Of a stretch of DNA of 32,902 nt, positions 19,001 to 31,457 are shown piece after piece (positions within the stretch are counted from its first letter, which is position 1; each line of letters begins with the position of its first letter). The DNA lies in NCBI GenBank assembly GCA_001929475.1, contig LXFE01000323.1, positions 1 through 32,902 of the forward strand. Direction: 5' to 3'. The position numbers and the translations under genes were made by a program. This DNA comes from Neolecta irregularis DAH-3. Taxonomy: Eukaryota; Ascomycota; Neolectomycetes; Neolectales; Neolectaceae. The notes below the pieces were generated by a model. The model was not told the origin of the DNA. It made no database searches and worked only from the letters and a program-made list of their open reading frames with translations.

Positions 19001-21789
19001 TGCTTTCTAGAACATCGATCAAGACTGCTGTAGCTCATCGAATGTCTGATACATCGCCTCAAGTCCGAGATTCAGCACTGGATCTTGTTGGAAAATACGT
19101 TCAGATGCAGCCAGCATTGGCCAAGGGCTATTTCCAATACATTGCTGAACGTCTTACTGTATGTGATTATGTAAGCACTCACTTATATTTGCAGGATCCT
19201 GGATTAAATGTTCGTAAGCGTGCTATGCGTTTATTAAAGGAACTTTATATCAGAGGCGATCAAGAAATCAAGATTGAAATCGCATTACGGTTGATTCCGT
19301 GTATTTCTGATAGTGAAGAGGGAACCAGAGTATACATCCCTTTTCGTCTGCATAGTGATGAAGTTTTAAGGAATTTGCTAGCAAAACCATGGATGAGCTC
19401 TGGTTTGAATCGGACACAACAATGCCGGTCGTTGCCAACAAGAAACAGTTTTACCACAAGGCGGCCGTCATAATTAAATCAATCAGTAAACTCGGAAGAT
19501 TCAGTCCTTTGGTTTATGATTTAGTTCGACCGGTGCGCTTACTCTTCCCTGCCTTTCCCCTTATATTTTTAGAAGAATAAGCCTGAAAATCTTGGTATAT
19601 TGAAATCTTTTGTGCATGCAATCTACGAGCTTTTATTACAGAGTCAAAGCGCTAACGATAATATTGAAGATAAAATTGAGTGCCTTTCGGCAATCGCAGT
19701 TTTCGTGCGAGTTGCCCCTCTTGCAATTGATTGTTCACATCTCGTATCACTACAAGTTGAGTTAGAGTCCAAGGATCAGACAGTTTTGTACCTTGTTCTG
19801 ACGATCTATCGATCGACCCTTCCGTCGTTGGCAAATATACCAAAGAGCTTTCTTATCAATATCCAAAAGACTCTACTTGGAAAAATGACGACATTTTTCA
19901 CTCGAGTATACACTCTTGTAAATCAACATGTTAACGATCAGGTACTAAAAGAAGCTGTTCCTGTGATTTGCGCAGTTTCCGAGAAAACCAATGAAATGCA
20001 AAGAATCACTGCAACGATTCTCTCATGTTTGAATGGAATTTCTGTGGCTAAGAATCTTGCAATTAACAACGAAATCGTTTCATATAGTCGTAATCTAGCT
20101 CTTCTACTAGTCTTGCTAGGTCTATTTGGACAGAACTGTGATCTTGATCGAGCGGAACTTGATCTAGGCAAACTCGTTGACAACACAAAATTCGAGTCAG
20201 TGAATGATTACATCACCGATACGATATCGTTGTTTTGTAACTATTGTTGTCATGAAGATATACAAAAGTCTGCGATACAAGGCTTGTGTATGTGCTTTAT
20301 CAAGGGTGGACGTTTATTAATTTTTCAGGTTTTCTGTGTTCCACTAATTCGTCGCTCTTTTTAAAATCTTCGGTTCTCAAATCTATGGATAGGGTCTTCT
20401 CGAGTGATAATCAAAAACATAAAATTACATTGCTAAAGGGTCTTCATGAATATCTACTGTTGGAAGAGCAAAGGATGATGATTGCTGCTGAGAATGAAAA
20501 ATTCAGCCAGCAAGTGAATGCCGCTACTCTTAACCGCGAGAATCGAATTAACCAAGATTCTGGGTATGCCATTATTTTATTTAGTACGTATTAATTTTTA
20601 GCGTTGCAACATCGTTGATGCAAAGATACTTGGACTCTATTCTCACCGCAGCTATGGGACAAGATTTACAGCTGTCTTTTGTTGCAGTCCAAATTATTCA
20701 GAGTATCGTAGCTCAAGGACTTGCCAATCCAAGAAACGTAAATATATACTCGCCGCTGATTTGCTAATATATTAGTGCATGGGTACCGTGATTGCATTAC
20801 AAACGTCCGCAGACGCAAGGATACGCGAAATCAATATTATGCTACATACAGAATTGAACGCAAAACATGAATCGTTGATCGAAACGTGCTGCGTCTCTGG
20901 AGTGAGGTCTATATTCGAGTATCAGAATAGTATGACTGGCGATACACAAGGTATTTGCGATTATTTATCTGTATTAAAAATCAAGGATTTATCGACGGTT
21001 CTATTCGCTTATCTCATTTAACCGCTCTTTATAAAATACTCAAAACAAACCGCATATCAAAGAAGAAATTCTTTAATGGTCTAGTTACTTCGCTTGGTAT
21101 GGATCCAATGAGTAATACAATTACGTTAGAGGATGTACGATATACAAAATTCGTGGTGGAGGCTTTGTCTTGTCTGGACTTTGCTACTCTGGAGGAAGTT
21201 TTACTTGTGATTCATGTGCTTGATCGGCACCTTGTCACGACTGCGGATTCGATATTGCAATCAGTTGAATCTATGCTGTTGGAAGTGTCGTCTTCTATGT
21301 TGCATGGTGCAGTTTTATATTCAGCGATATTCATTCTCAAGAAACATTTAAAACAAATGTATGGACTTTCGGAACAAAAATGTCGAGCATTTGATTCTAG
21401 CAAGATTGGGATTTCAAGAGATGCGAAGCCTGCCGTCAAGCAAGATTCTTCTGTTTTGTTATCATGGGATCAAGTTCCTGGGATGAGACGAGCCAGCAGG
21501 GAAATAGCCGACTATAAGGCGGTATGTTTCTGTGGTTGGAGAACTTCTTTTAAAGCCCTAGTTTTGTTTGCTTATGAATGAACAACCGAGTTATGAAGAA
21601 TATGCAGTAGAGGATGCGATACATAGTCTTGAGGGCACATTTCTTATCGAAAGGTCTGGTACTGAGGCTGGTGACTCTGCTACAGAGGGAACCACGCCGG
21701 GCTCAAAATCCGGCAGAAAGAGAAGAAAAACGGAGGTCATAATGGAGGATTCTCCCACAAAGAAACGAAAGCCGTTGAAGAAAACGTAG
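16017..21789 (+). CDS. SCC2: Cohesin loader Scc2/Mis4/NIPBL
   Basis: Scc2, with Scc4, loads cohesin onto chromatin and stimulates its ATPase. The start is MSTSDNKPDLSGSNHRL. An N-terminal disordered region is followed by helical HEAT-type repeats. The diagnostic block near 18940-19330 reads LRTKALKALGHISLSDPSVL, RMSDTSPQVRDSALDLVGKY, DPGLNVRKRAMRLLKELYIR and IALRLIPCISDSEEGTR. After a 41-nt intron it continues EFASKTMDELWFESD. About 15 short introns break the gene. Junctions I resolved include GFL/QFKDQ, NLNFRY/PTPM, IKG to ENKSAY (intron gttagg..ggaag) and SEEGTR/EFASKT. The product is roughly 1,650-1,700 residues, a normal size. The C-terminus carries basic nuclear-localisation clusters (GRKRRK and KKRKPLKK) just before the stop. 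A Scc4 gene is not in the window. Confidence 0.9.
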
Positions 21790-21885
21790 GAATGAAATCT
21801 GGGATGGCAAATGGACATGTACAAATTTAATGGGTGGAGCTTCGGGGCGTATATACATTGAAATTTTTATTTGCATAGCAGTGTT

Positions 21886-22614
21886 TTAATCAAGACTTGG
21901 GCTTAATGCAACGAGGGAGAATTGAATGTTTGATTGTTCTCGTTGGATGAACTGGCGTATGAGTGTGATTACTGCTTCGCCGAGGAGATCTTGGTCGTCT
22001 GGCAGGATTCCTCTATCGAGAGGCCCGCTACGTCTACCGTCGAGTTCATAAATGTGGCCGTCTGTTCCCCGTGTATAGCAGACGAAATGCAGATTTGTGT
22101 CTTGGTCGGCGTCTGGTGGAGCAGAGTCGCCTTGAGAGGCCATTTCTTTGTGCGCATCGGCGAGGATGGAGGAGGTTTCGAGGACTCGAGGTCTTTCTGC
22201 AGCTGGACGAGACAAAAGCTCAGTGATTAGAGTGTTCAATGCACTTGCAGGAACGATGTTGTCCACCACACCATTGTTTGCAATGCTGTGGAGCAGGGCG
22301 ATGGTTCCTTGGCAGATCAGCGACCCACAGTATTATGCCACACCACAGGCGTTTTTGATTGTCTGTTTTATCCAGCAGACGTGTTTAGAGTCTGGAGAAG
22401 CGCCGAATCTCGCGTCGTCGTCGGGTATGGAGTGTTGGTATGCTTGAGAGAGGGGAAAGACAAGGAGGAGTGCCTTTGCAGGGCGCGGAATGAGATCGAG
22501 TAGGTCCAATGAGTAGACATCGTGAAAAGCGAGGTTTTTTTCGAGGCCGAGAATGCGGGAGAATCGGGTCAGCAGCGCGGGATTGTTTTCGACGGGGACA
22601 AAAGCGGCAGCCAT
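21886..22614 (-). CDS. YUH1: Ubiquitin C-terminal hydrolase (UCHL3/Yuh1, peptidase C12)
   Basis: This cysteine protease releases small adducts from the C-terminus of ubiquitin or Rub1/NEDD8. The start at 22612-22614 gives MAAAFVPVENNPALLTRFSR, the typical N-terminus. Catalytic parts: the Gln and Cys in WIKQTIKNACGTIALLHS, the His in NLHFVCYTR and the Asp in HIYELDGRRSGPLDRG. The single 36-nt intron (gtgtgg..gccaag) splits the codon after NAC, and its removal restores the conserved NACGTIALLHSIANN. The product is 230 residues, as in UCHL3. It ends before a stop at 21886 and is convergent with SCC2. It shares an 81-bp divergent promoter with the receptor gene. Confidence 0.93.
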
Positions 22615-22695
22615 GCGAAATTGGGTGTTTGTAGAAGCGGTAACTAGCAAACGTCGGGAATTTATTCTTATTCGCCAACCACCCGAATTTCTCCA

Positions 22696-24087
22696 ATGAG
22701 TATTCTGGCGCTGTCTCCAGAATCCGCCAAAGTGCGGTGGACAGCGCGCGAACTTGCGGTTCTGCGCAGTCTGACTATAGCTGCGAGTGCTATGAGCATG
22801 TGTGCGTGCACGTTGATGCTCTACTGGTTCTACAATCTACGCCGCAAGTCGTTCCGGCTGCAGTCCGTATTTATTCACCGATCCTCTGCTAATAGATAGA
22901 CTTATTATGGCGCTGGTGCTGTGCGACTGCATCCGTGCGGTGTGGGAATTTGCGTATCCCATCGTAATCTGGGCACACCACGACCGCCTCGACCAGGCTG
23001 CGTATTGCCAGGCCACGGGCTTCTTTATTGCTGCGTTTATGGAAGCCGGAGGCATTTGCGTTAGGCGGACTGCACTAACAGGTCAGACTATGCCGTCGTT
23101 GTTATTGCAGTTCACACTGCGCTCTATGTCTTTGCTCCAAACATCACCCGCCCCGGCGACGAAGGCGGCTTGTCCAGGTACAAATCTTGGGTCTTTGCGA
23201 TATGGGCTTTCCTTTCGCTTCTCATGGCCAGTCTCGGGTTTCTCACCCCAACAAAGGGCTATGTTCCCTTGTCTGTCTGGTAACAATTTTGGCTATTTCC
23301 CATTCTCATATCCAGGTGCTATCTGCCATCCAGGCCTCTCACCTGGCGAATGTCCCTGTCCTGGGGCCCCCGCTATTTTATCTTTGCCTTCATCACAGTC
23401 CTCTACATCGCCATCTACGTCTACATCCGCCGCAAATTCAAATTCATCGCCAAAGATCTCGAGATCCCCCATGCAGACTCGAGCGACAGCTTTGCCCTAA
23501 ACCCACACTCCTCCACGCCCCCCGTTCGAATGCAATCTTTTCGAAAATCAAATAGGGTCCTTTTCGCTCGTGCAAATCAATCAAAACAAATACCAGACCG
23601 ACAATCATTTGAAGACGACGGTATCGAGAATCCCCAAATAGCTGCACTCAAAAATTCAAGCAGAGAAGGTCAACCTAGTTTCCAACAAAGGAAACAAATG
23701 GTTAGTCGACAATTACGCCTTTTGTTCGTTTATCCAATGGTTTATATAATCATTTGGATCGTTCCTTTTGCGCATCATATATCCCAATACGACGACGATA
23801 CATTTCGCGATCCAATATTCGGACTCGCTTGTGCAGCTGCCTTTCTAATTCCTCTACAAGGTTTCATAAACGTCTGCGTCTACGCTCGTAATGAAAAACC
23901 ATGGAAAGTATCCCCAGATGGAAGAAGACCTTCAGATACTTCTTTTTCTCCTCAAAACAATAATACAATAAAGCTTCAAATCCTAAACCGTGGATTCCGA
24001 AATTGGGTTTCGAGTACTCTTGCCAACGACGCTTTTATTCGATTAGAAATCCAGGAAGCTGAACCCACTACATTACAAAATAAATAA
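22696..24087 (+). CDS. G protein-coupled receptor, Gpr1/Git3-like
   Basis: This is a seven-helix receptor of the fungal nutrient-sensing type that signals through a G-alpha to adenylate cyclase. Helix 1 is in LAVLRSLTIAASAMSMCACT; later ones are IMALVLCDCIRAVWEFAYPI, DYAVVVIAVHTALYVFAP, SWVFAIWAFLSLLMASLGFL and RYFIFAFITVLYIAIYVYI. A long hydrophilic third loop follows. The last two helices are LRLLFVYPMVYIIIWIVPF and ACAAAFLIPLQGFINVCVYA, ending in NEKPWK, a feature of the family. Three introns: one ending ctaatagatag (joining SFRLQ to LIMALVL), a GC-AG intron at 23052-23086 (joining FMEAG to DYAVV), and gtaaca..atccag (within SVW). Ligand is unknown; glucose or another nutrient is inferred from the family. 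Confidence 0.85.
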
Positions 24088-24376
24088 AAAGAAAGACAAA
24101 ATATGAAATATCCCCCTGACATTATAATTCTTTACACTTTTTTTGGGGTTTTTTATTTTTTTTTCGCAAATGGGAATTGGTTTGTATTTTGTATTTCAAT
24201 AGTCAATCAAGTTTATCAGTAATTGTTAATGTCTGTATATTTAATATATATATAAATATCTATTAATCTAATAGATAGATGCCCCTCTTTACACCCACCA
24301 ATTAAATGCCTAAATGCCCACCTGCACTAATGCAAAACCCCACATCACGTCATTATCCGCAAATAAACATTCGGGT
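24088..24376. other. AT-rich convergent intergenic region
   Basis: Between the stops of the receptor gene and the YSC84-like gene lie T runs (about 24136-24165) and TA microsatellite-like sequence (about 24240-24275). These fit back-to-back 3' ends; no gene is seen. Confidence 0.5.
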
Positions 24377-25665
24377 TTATTCTCTTGTTTTTACGTAATT
24401 TGCCGGAAAGATACCTTGTTGATTACCAATTCGACCTTTCCACCAATCCTAGCAATTAGCCAAAACAAAAAGAAATAAAACAAGATTGAAGGGGTACGTT
24501 TTGGGAGGGTGTGCGTTTAATTATATCTATTATATCTCCTTTTTTAAACCCGAGATCTCCGGGTCGTTCGGCTTTGAAAGTAAACGATGCGATTGCTTGG
24601 TCATTTCGTAGTATATTTGACTGGGAAGATAATTTATTGGGAATTGATTGCTGGGAAAAGTGGTTTGGTTGGTTGGTACTAGCGACTTGATCGCGAAAAG
24701 GGTTTAAAATATCATCAATGTAGTGATTGTCGTTGTTGATTTCATGGATAGTTGCCCTTCGAGAAGAGTGGAAAGGGTTGCCTCGTTTCCATGGTAGAGA
24801 ATTACTTCTTGAGCGGCTATCAGATGAATTTCTACCCCAGTCGTCGTCGTTGTCGTCGGTATAGTTGAAATCAGGGATATCGGAGAACGAATCACGTCGA
24901 TCGATGCCGTCTGCTCGGAAAGCGCGGGTATTTAGGATAGCGTATAGAGGATCTGCTCCGAGAGGGGGATCAATTGCTCCACTGAGAATTTGATTCGCAG
25001 TTACTTTTGCGCGGTAAAAGTTTTTGTTTGCGTCCTTGCGTTCGATGAGGGCACTTCCTTCAAGACTGATTCCAGCAAATAAACCCTTTGTTTTAGAGTA
25101 TGCGAATACAGCGGCGACTGATTTCAGACTTGCTCCGCCTGCTGCTTCGACATTGCGACCTAATGGGCCGAGAGCAACTGATATGTTTCCTCCGAGGGTG
25201 ATGCTTCCTGCTTGGGAAAAGGTCTTTACAGCGGCTTGGTCGTTGAGGATGAATATGACTATGATTAGCAGGTTAGCGAATCCAGTTACAATCTGTGATT
25301 TCTCCGCCAATTTGTCCGCCAAAGCCTGTTTAATGAGTACCGGTGATACGAGGCGTATACCCATGCCGCCCATGATAATGGCAGAGGGAGCAGACCAGTT
25401 GCCGTTTGCAAGGCGTGCGATAACAAGACCGGACCCAACTCTTCCAGTAAAGAGGAAACCAGCCTTGAGTACAGTAATGATAGCAAGGCCTTTAGCATTG
25501 CGGAGGACGGAGGGGGGGATGACTTTGTCTGAACCGAATGTGTTTGACGGTTTTACAAAGGATGTGAGTATACGAGCACATTTGCGACATTCGCCTGGAG
25601 GGTGAGCTATATTACTATGGATAAATACTGGTCAGGGTATTGGGCAGCGGCGAATGGATGCCCAT
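24377..25665 (-). CDS. YSC84: SYLF + SH3 protein, Ysc84/Lsb3 (SH3YL1) type
   Basis: Ysc84 and Lsb3 bind actin and lipids and act at cortical actin patches in endocytosis. The start is MGIHSPLPNTLTS (25663-25665), the conserved N-terminus, joined by a 34-nt intron (25595-25628) to ECRKCARILTSFVKPSNTFG. The SYLF domain follows: AKGLAIITVLKAGFLFTGRV, NGNWSAPSAIIMGGMG, then a 36-nt microexon (25290-25325) coding GFGGQIGGEITD, then FIFILNDQAAVKTFS and GNISVALGPLGRNVEAAGG. A Ser/Asp-rich linker leads to a C-terminal SH3 domain (IASFTFKAERPGDLGFKKGD, and after the last intron DWWKGRIGNQQGIFPANYV), ending KTRE before the stop at 24377-24379. The product is about 380 residues. The microexon introns (35 and 31 nt) together with it keep an open frame, so the unspliced reading is deceptive. 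Confidence 0.93.
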
Positions 25666-26190
25666 GATTGCTTGGAGTAGAGGGTAGCGGAGTGGTTTAC
25701 GCCAAGCTTGCTAATTAGCGGCCTTTGGGTATAAAACGCTGTGGCTAGATCGCGTTTTGAAGGAGTGACTTTTGACCAGTGAGTCTTTTTCTCGTTCTAT
25801 ATGTCTGAGACAAGTATTTGCCGGCCCCAGTCTTGCGCGGGTGATGTCCATTTGCCGAGATGCCGTTTGGCTGAGCAGGCAAAACGGGCAGAGTCGGCAG
25901 ATGTACTGTCTGTGCTTTAATGTACTTGCGGTAGCGTACTTTGTGTATGTATTGTATTATGCTGGGATGGCTGCTGTAAACACTGCCATGCCGCTGCTCC
26001 TTTTTCTTGCTGCAACCTCCAAGACTATCTTGCAGACTTGTTGCAGACGTCGTGCAGGCTGTTGCAGACGTATCGCAGACTGAATTTATTTCAGCCGCAT
26101 CAGGCGATTTGCAAAAAAGAGGGCGCGCTCCACCTGAAACCGGCTCGTGGATGAGCCTCGCGGGATCCGCCAAACCCTAAAACTCTTTAA
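25666..26190. promoter_or_regulatory. Divergent upstream region of YSC84-like and STE20-like genes
   Basis: The 525 bp hold no gene I can support. A TATA-like gggtataaaacg lies at about 25727-25738, too far from the kinase ATG to serve it unless its 5' untranslated region is long or spliced. Five imperfect copies of an 11-bp unit (ttgcagacgtc and variants) stand at 26030-26082. Frames of 103 codons (plus) and 142 codons (minus) look non-coding. Confidence 0.4.
26030..26082. repeat. Imperfect 10-11-bp tandem repeat, five copies
   Basis: The units are ttgcagacttg, ttgcagacgtc, gtgcaggctg, ttgcagacgta and tcgcagactg, about 110 bp upstream of the kinase start codon. They may be a cluster of factor-binding sites or a decayed minisatellite. 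Confidence 0.6.
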
Positions 26191-27999
<1,809 letters not shown>

Positions 28000-28197
28000 G
28001 TGATTTGTCGTTTTGTTGGAGTTTTCTTTTTGGCAATCTCTGGGGTCTATCTTTTTTTTGTTTTCTCAAGTTTGTTTTATTTCTCTTTTAACATGGCACG
28101 TCATATCTTTTTGTATCTGTAGAAAATTCAGCTTTTGGGCTGTCACCTATAAGGTAGCTATAGATTCAAATCGACATCCTCTCCACATTTGACTTTG

Positions 28198-30137
28198 ATG
28201 TTTCGACCACAACCAAACCCCTATGACGAAATAGTCGGTATATTCTTCAGCCGCATAAAAGCAGGCGGGTGACGTGATAGTCAAAGCGACAGACGAGAAT
28301 CTCACAAGCGAGAATTGGGAATATATATTAGACGTTTGCGATAAGGTAAACGGGAATCCAGATACCGGGTATATAAAGCACGTCGCTAGTCCCGTGCTTA
28401 TTGCTTGGACCCAAAGATGCTGTTGCCGCTGCCCTGAAACGATTCAGCCATCGAAGCGCAAATGTACAACTATACGCACTCGCTGTATACCGTCCTGTTC
28501 CTCCAGTTTGATATTTACACGGGCAGCTGGCGAATGCGCTTAGTCAAAATTGCGGGACCAAGATCCATCGTGAATTGGCTTCACGAACATTCACGCAATC
28601 GTTGTCTAGATTAATTGGCGATCGCGTATGCATTTTGTATTGTGTGGTCTCATCAAGTTAGAACGTACATAAAAGCGTCAAGGGTCGTGCATTCGAACTC
28701 ATCGAGTCATGGGTGGAAGAATATAAAAGTGATCCGTCACTAGGTCTTATGGCGGAAGCCTACAAGCAATTAAAATCACAGAGTACCTGTCCATTCAAGT
28801 GAAAATTGAGGTATAGATCTTGATATACCGCCTCCATCGAAACCCCAGAAACACGAAATCACTCAATCTGATCGGCGAAGAGAGGAAGATGAACTTCAAA
28901 TGGCTCTTGCTTTGTCGTTGAGCGATAGCGTTAGTATATCGGATAGAAAGACCCCGCAATCGTCGTCGTCGTTTTCACAGGCTCAGCATACTCTACAACC
29001 TCCTTTTGAACAACCAAGAACACCGGCTCCTGCTCATACCACCGCCGCAACGGTGTCGCGTGTTCGAGGTCTATACGATTTTGTCCCCTCTGAAGCAGGT
29101 GAATTAGCTTTTCGAAAGGGAGATATCATCACCGTTCTTGAATCAGTGTACAAAGACTGGTGGCGAGGTTCACTCCGCGGTATAGTTGGAATATTCCCTA
29201 TCAATTATGTAGAAATTGTTCCCGATCCAACGCAAGAAGATCTCCGAAAGGAGGCTGAAGATGAAGCTAAAGTGTTTTCTGAAGGAAAGAATGTTGAGAA
29301 ACTGCTTGTCTTGTTGACTGAGAATGAAGGAGGCAGAGATTTATCTGAAGATGAGCAGCTGCAGGTATATGTTTTATGGCAAGGTTTCTGATTTATAGAC
29401 GTTGTATCATTCAGCAATTTCAGTACGACCAAAGTTGGTAAGTTTGATTGAAAAATATTCGCAGAAACGAGGTTTGATTGACTTTTTCATTCTTGTTTAT
29501 ATTAGATGAGCTTATTACACTCAATGATCGGTTTCTCAAGGCACGTAGGGATTACGATGCGCTGATGGAAGCATCTGTCGCTCAATTCTCACGACCAGAA
29601 GCCTCGATGGGTTATTATCAGCCGTCCAAGGCCCCACCATCTCGACGAGACGAGCGACCACTGGCCGAGACAAAACCTTTTGAACCGTATCAAGCTCCGC
29701 AACATGCGTCTCGCCCAGAGGTTTATGCACCAGTGTACCAAGCTCCACAATCTGAACCGCCGTATGTTCAACATGGCGGTCGACCTGCTGCTAGACCAGA
29801 TATTCGACAAGACTACACCCAACCGGGAACCTCTCGACCATATCCTCCACAAAGCTACGACCAACCCCCGTCCAGCCACCCCCCGTATCCAGTCGACGAT
29901 GCGGTAGACTATCGAGATCCTGCCTATCGTGCGTCCACACCGCCTCTAGTGTCATCCGACGTTTACCAACACCCGCCTCTAGCGTCATCCGACGTTTACC
30001 AACACCCGCCACAACCCGCGCGCACCGACCCCCGACACCCACGAGTATCACCTGGAACAATGGCAGGCATAGGAGACTATTACCGGCAGAAAGATAACGT
30101 GGCCGATGAACTCTTTCTTCCGCGAAATACCGGATGA
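28198..30137 (+). CDS. HSE1: Hse1, ESCRT-0 subunit (STAM orthologue)
   Basis: Hse1 with Vps27 sorts ubiquitinated membrane proteins at endosomes. The start [13 protein letters not shown] is joined by an intron to [20 protein letters not shown], the VHS domain. It continues DAVAALKRF-type helices, [20 protein letters not shown] and [15 protein letters not shown] ubiquitin-interacting motif ([16 protein letters not shown]) follows, then an SH3 domain ([40 protein letters not shown]). The GAT-like helical region is [17 protein letters not shown] and [21 protein letters not shown] Pro/Tyr/Gln-rich tail ends the protein. At least seven short introns are present. The tail has a 33-bp direct duplication (29943-30008). 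The gene lies 199 bp after the STE20-like gene on the same strand. Confidence 0.94.
29943..30008 (+). repeat. 33-bp direct repeat in HSE1 tail, two copies
   Basis: Two adjacent 33-bp units (29943-29975 and 29976-30008) differ by one base (gtgtc/gcgtc). They encode the peptide unit [11 protein letters not shown] / [11 protein letters not shown]. The near identity means a recent in-frame duplication in a disordered region. Confidence 0.9.
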
Positions 30138-30238
30138 TTTGATAATAAGTTTCCCTTTTTTTCTATATTTTTCGACTAGCTGCAATACATTTGAGCATAT
30201 TTTTCCAAATATATTTAACCACCACACCTACCTGCTTT

Positions 30239-31363
30239 ATGGCTGCTCAACGTACCTGCAAAGAGGAAACGTTAATATTCCTTGGAACCGTACTTCTCTT
30301 TGAAATACCTCGATGACGAGTTTGAGGGTACGAGTAGTTCTATTCCTGTTATCGGCTGTTTAACTCGACAATCGCCTTGTTGTAAAGTATGTCTGTCGTC
30401 TATACAACCCGACTCGAAGAACCGGAGAAGAAATACGTCGGCGCTGGTGCGAGTCAGGTATTGCTATTTTAGCGGGGCTGGTTTCACAGAAAGGACACCG
30501 GACGGGGTAAAGTGAGTTTAGAGATTGTCCTTGTGTTTCTTATCAGCGTGCTAGAAATATCTTGATTGACGCAGGAAAGACGTTTTATGGTAAATCATCG
30601 TGTTTTGTTTCTGATATCTAGAATCGGCATTACTTGTCTTTCCCAAATACGGCCTGCGACAAATCGATGCACTGTTACTATCACATAATCACTGCGAGTA
30701 TTCTGAAGCCGATTACGCGGCTGATCTAGTGCGGCAAACGGTCTTGATGATCTACGAGGGTGGACTTTGGGCGGGTTTGTCCAAGAGTATATTGACGTAT
30801 ACTGCGATCAAGCAACGTTTCATTCGGTAAGAACGATGTTTCCGTTTCTAGTGGATATCAGCAAAGCTACCGGCGGCGGCGATGTTGTTCGTAAATTTAC
30901 CCCTGAAGCGATCTAGCTTACAGACCAAGGGTTCAAATGGCATGTCATCGATCCAATCGAGCCGTTTCAAATAGAGGCCGGGGGTATCCAGGTTCAAGCT
31001 CTGCAAGTCGAGCATGGATTCTATTCTAGTGGTTTGCCTTACTATTGTCTTGGTTTCCGCATTGGCGAGTTTTCGTATATCTCGGATACCAGCGCCGTTC
31101 CGGAACGCACAAAGACGCTATTACACGGAACTAAAGTCCTCGTTCTCGACGCCCTGCGAGATAAACCCCATCCAAGTCATTTTTCAATCAACCAGGCGCT
31201 TGGTTTTGTAAAGAGTTTGCATCCGCCACCCCTACAAACATACTTGACTGGATTCTCCCACGATGTAAATCACTATGAACTCGAGAAACGGTTGGTCAAG
31301 GATACTAGTATCAATATTACACCTTGCTTTGATGGCCAAAAGGTTGAATTGGATTATTGCTAG
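30239..31363 (+). CDS. Metallo-beta-lactamase-fold hydrolase, PhnP-like
   Basis: The start at 30239 gives MAAQRTCKEETLIFLGT, and a 36-nt intron (gtactt..tttgag) joins it to GTSSSIPVIGCLTRQ. Then come SKNRRRNTSALVRV, RARNILIDAGKTFYESALL, FPKYGLRQIDALLLSHNHCD and AANGLDDLRGWTLGGFVQE, the last two joined by a 32-nt intron. The metal-binding HxHxD reads HNHCD. Further ligand-region motifs are VQALQVEHGF, FSYISDTSAVPE, LVLDALRDKPHPSHFSINQA and LTGFSHDVNHYELE. The family resembles bacterial PhnP (cyclic phosphate phosphodiesterase) and an uncharacterised group of fungal and plant hydrolases; its substrate is unknown. Removing about five short introns is essential: unspliced frames break the metal site. 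The stop is at 31361-31363, and the gene is convergent with the UHRF1-like gene. Confidence 0.85.
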
Positions 31364-31457
31364 AAAGATATCTTGATAAATAAATTTACCACCCCGAGTT
31401 TTACCCAACTAGTACATCTAAATCTTTATGCAAAAACTGTAGTGATTGGCGCTGATG

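Noticed and set aside
25024-25605. 193-codon plus frame
   Set aside because: It is the antisense shadow of the SYLF domain exon of the YSC84-like gene.
25745-26173. 142-codon minus frame and 103-codon plus frame in the YSC84-STE20 intergenic region
   Set aside because: They overlap each other, show no domain or signal, and include the ttgcagac repeat; no splice structure supports them.
30829-30852. Intron gtaaga..tttctag in the MBL-fold gene
   Set aside because: At 24 nt it is shorter than any other intron here, and reading through it gives the conserved FHSVRTMFPFLVDISKATGG.
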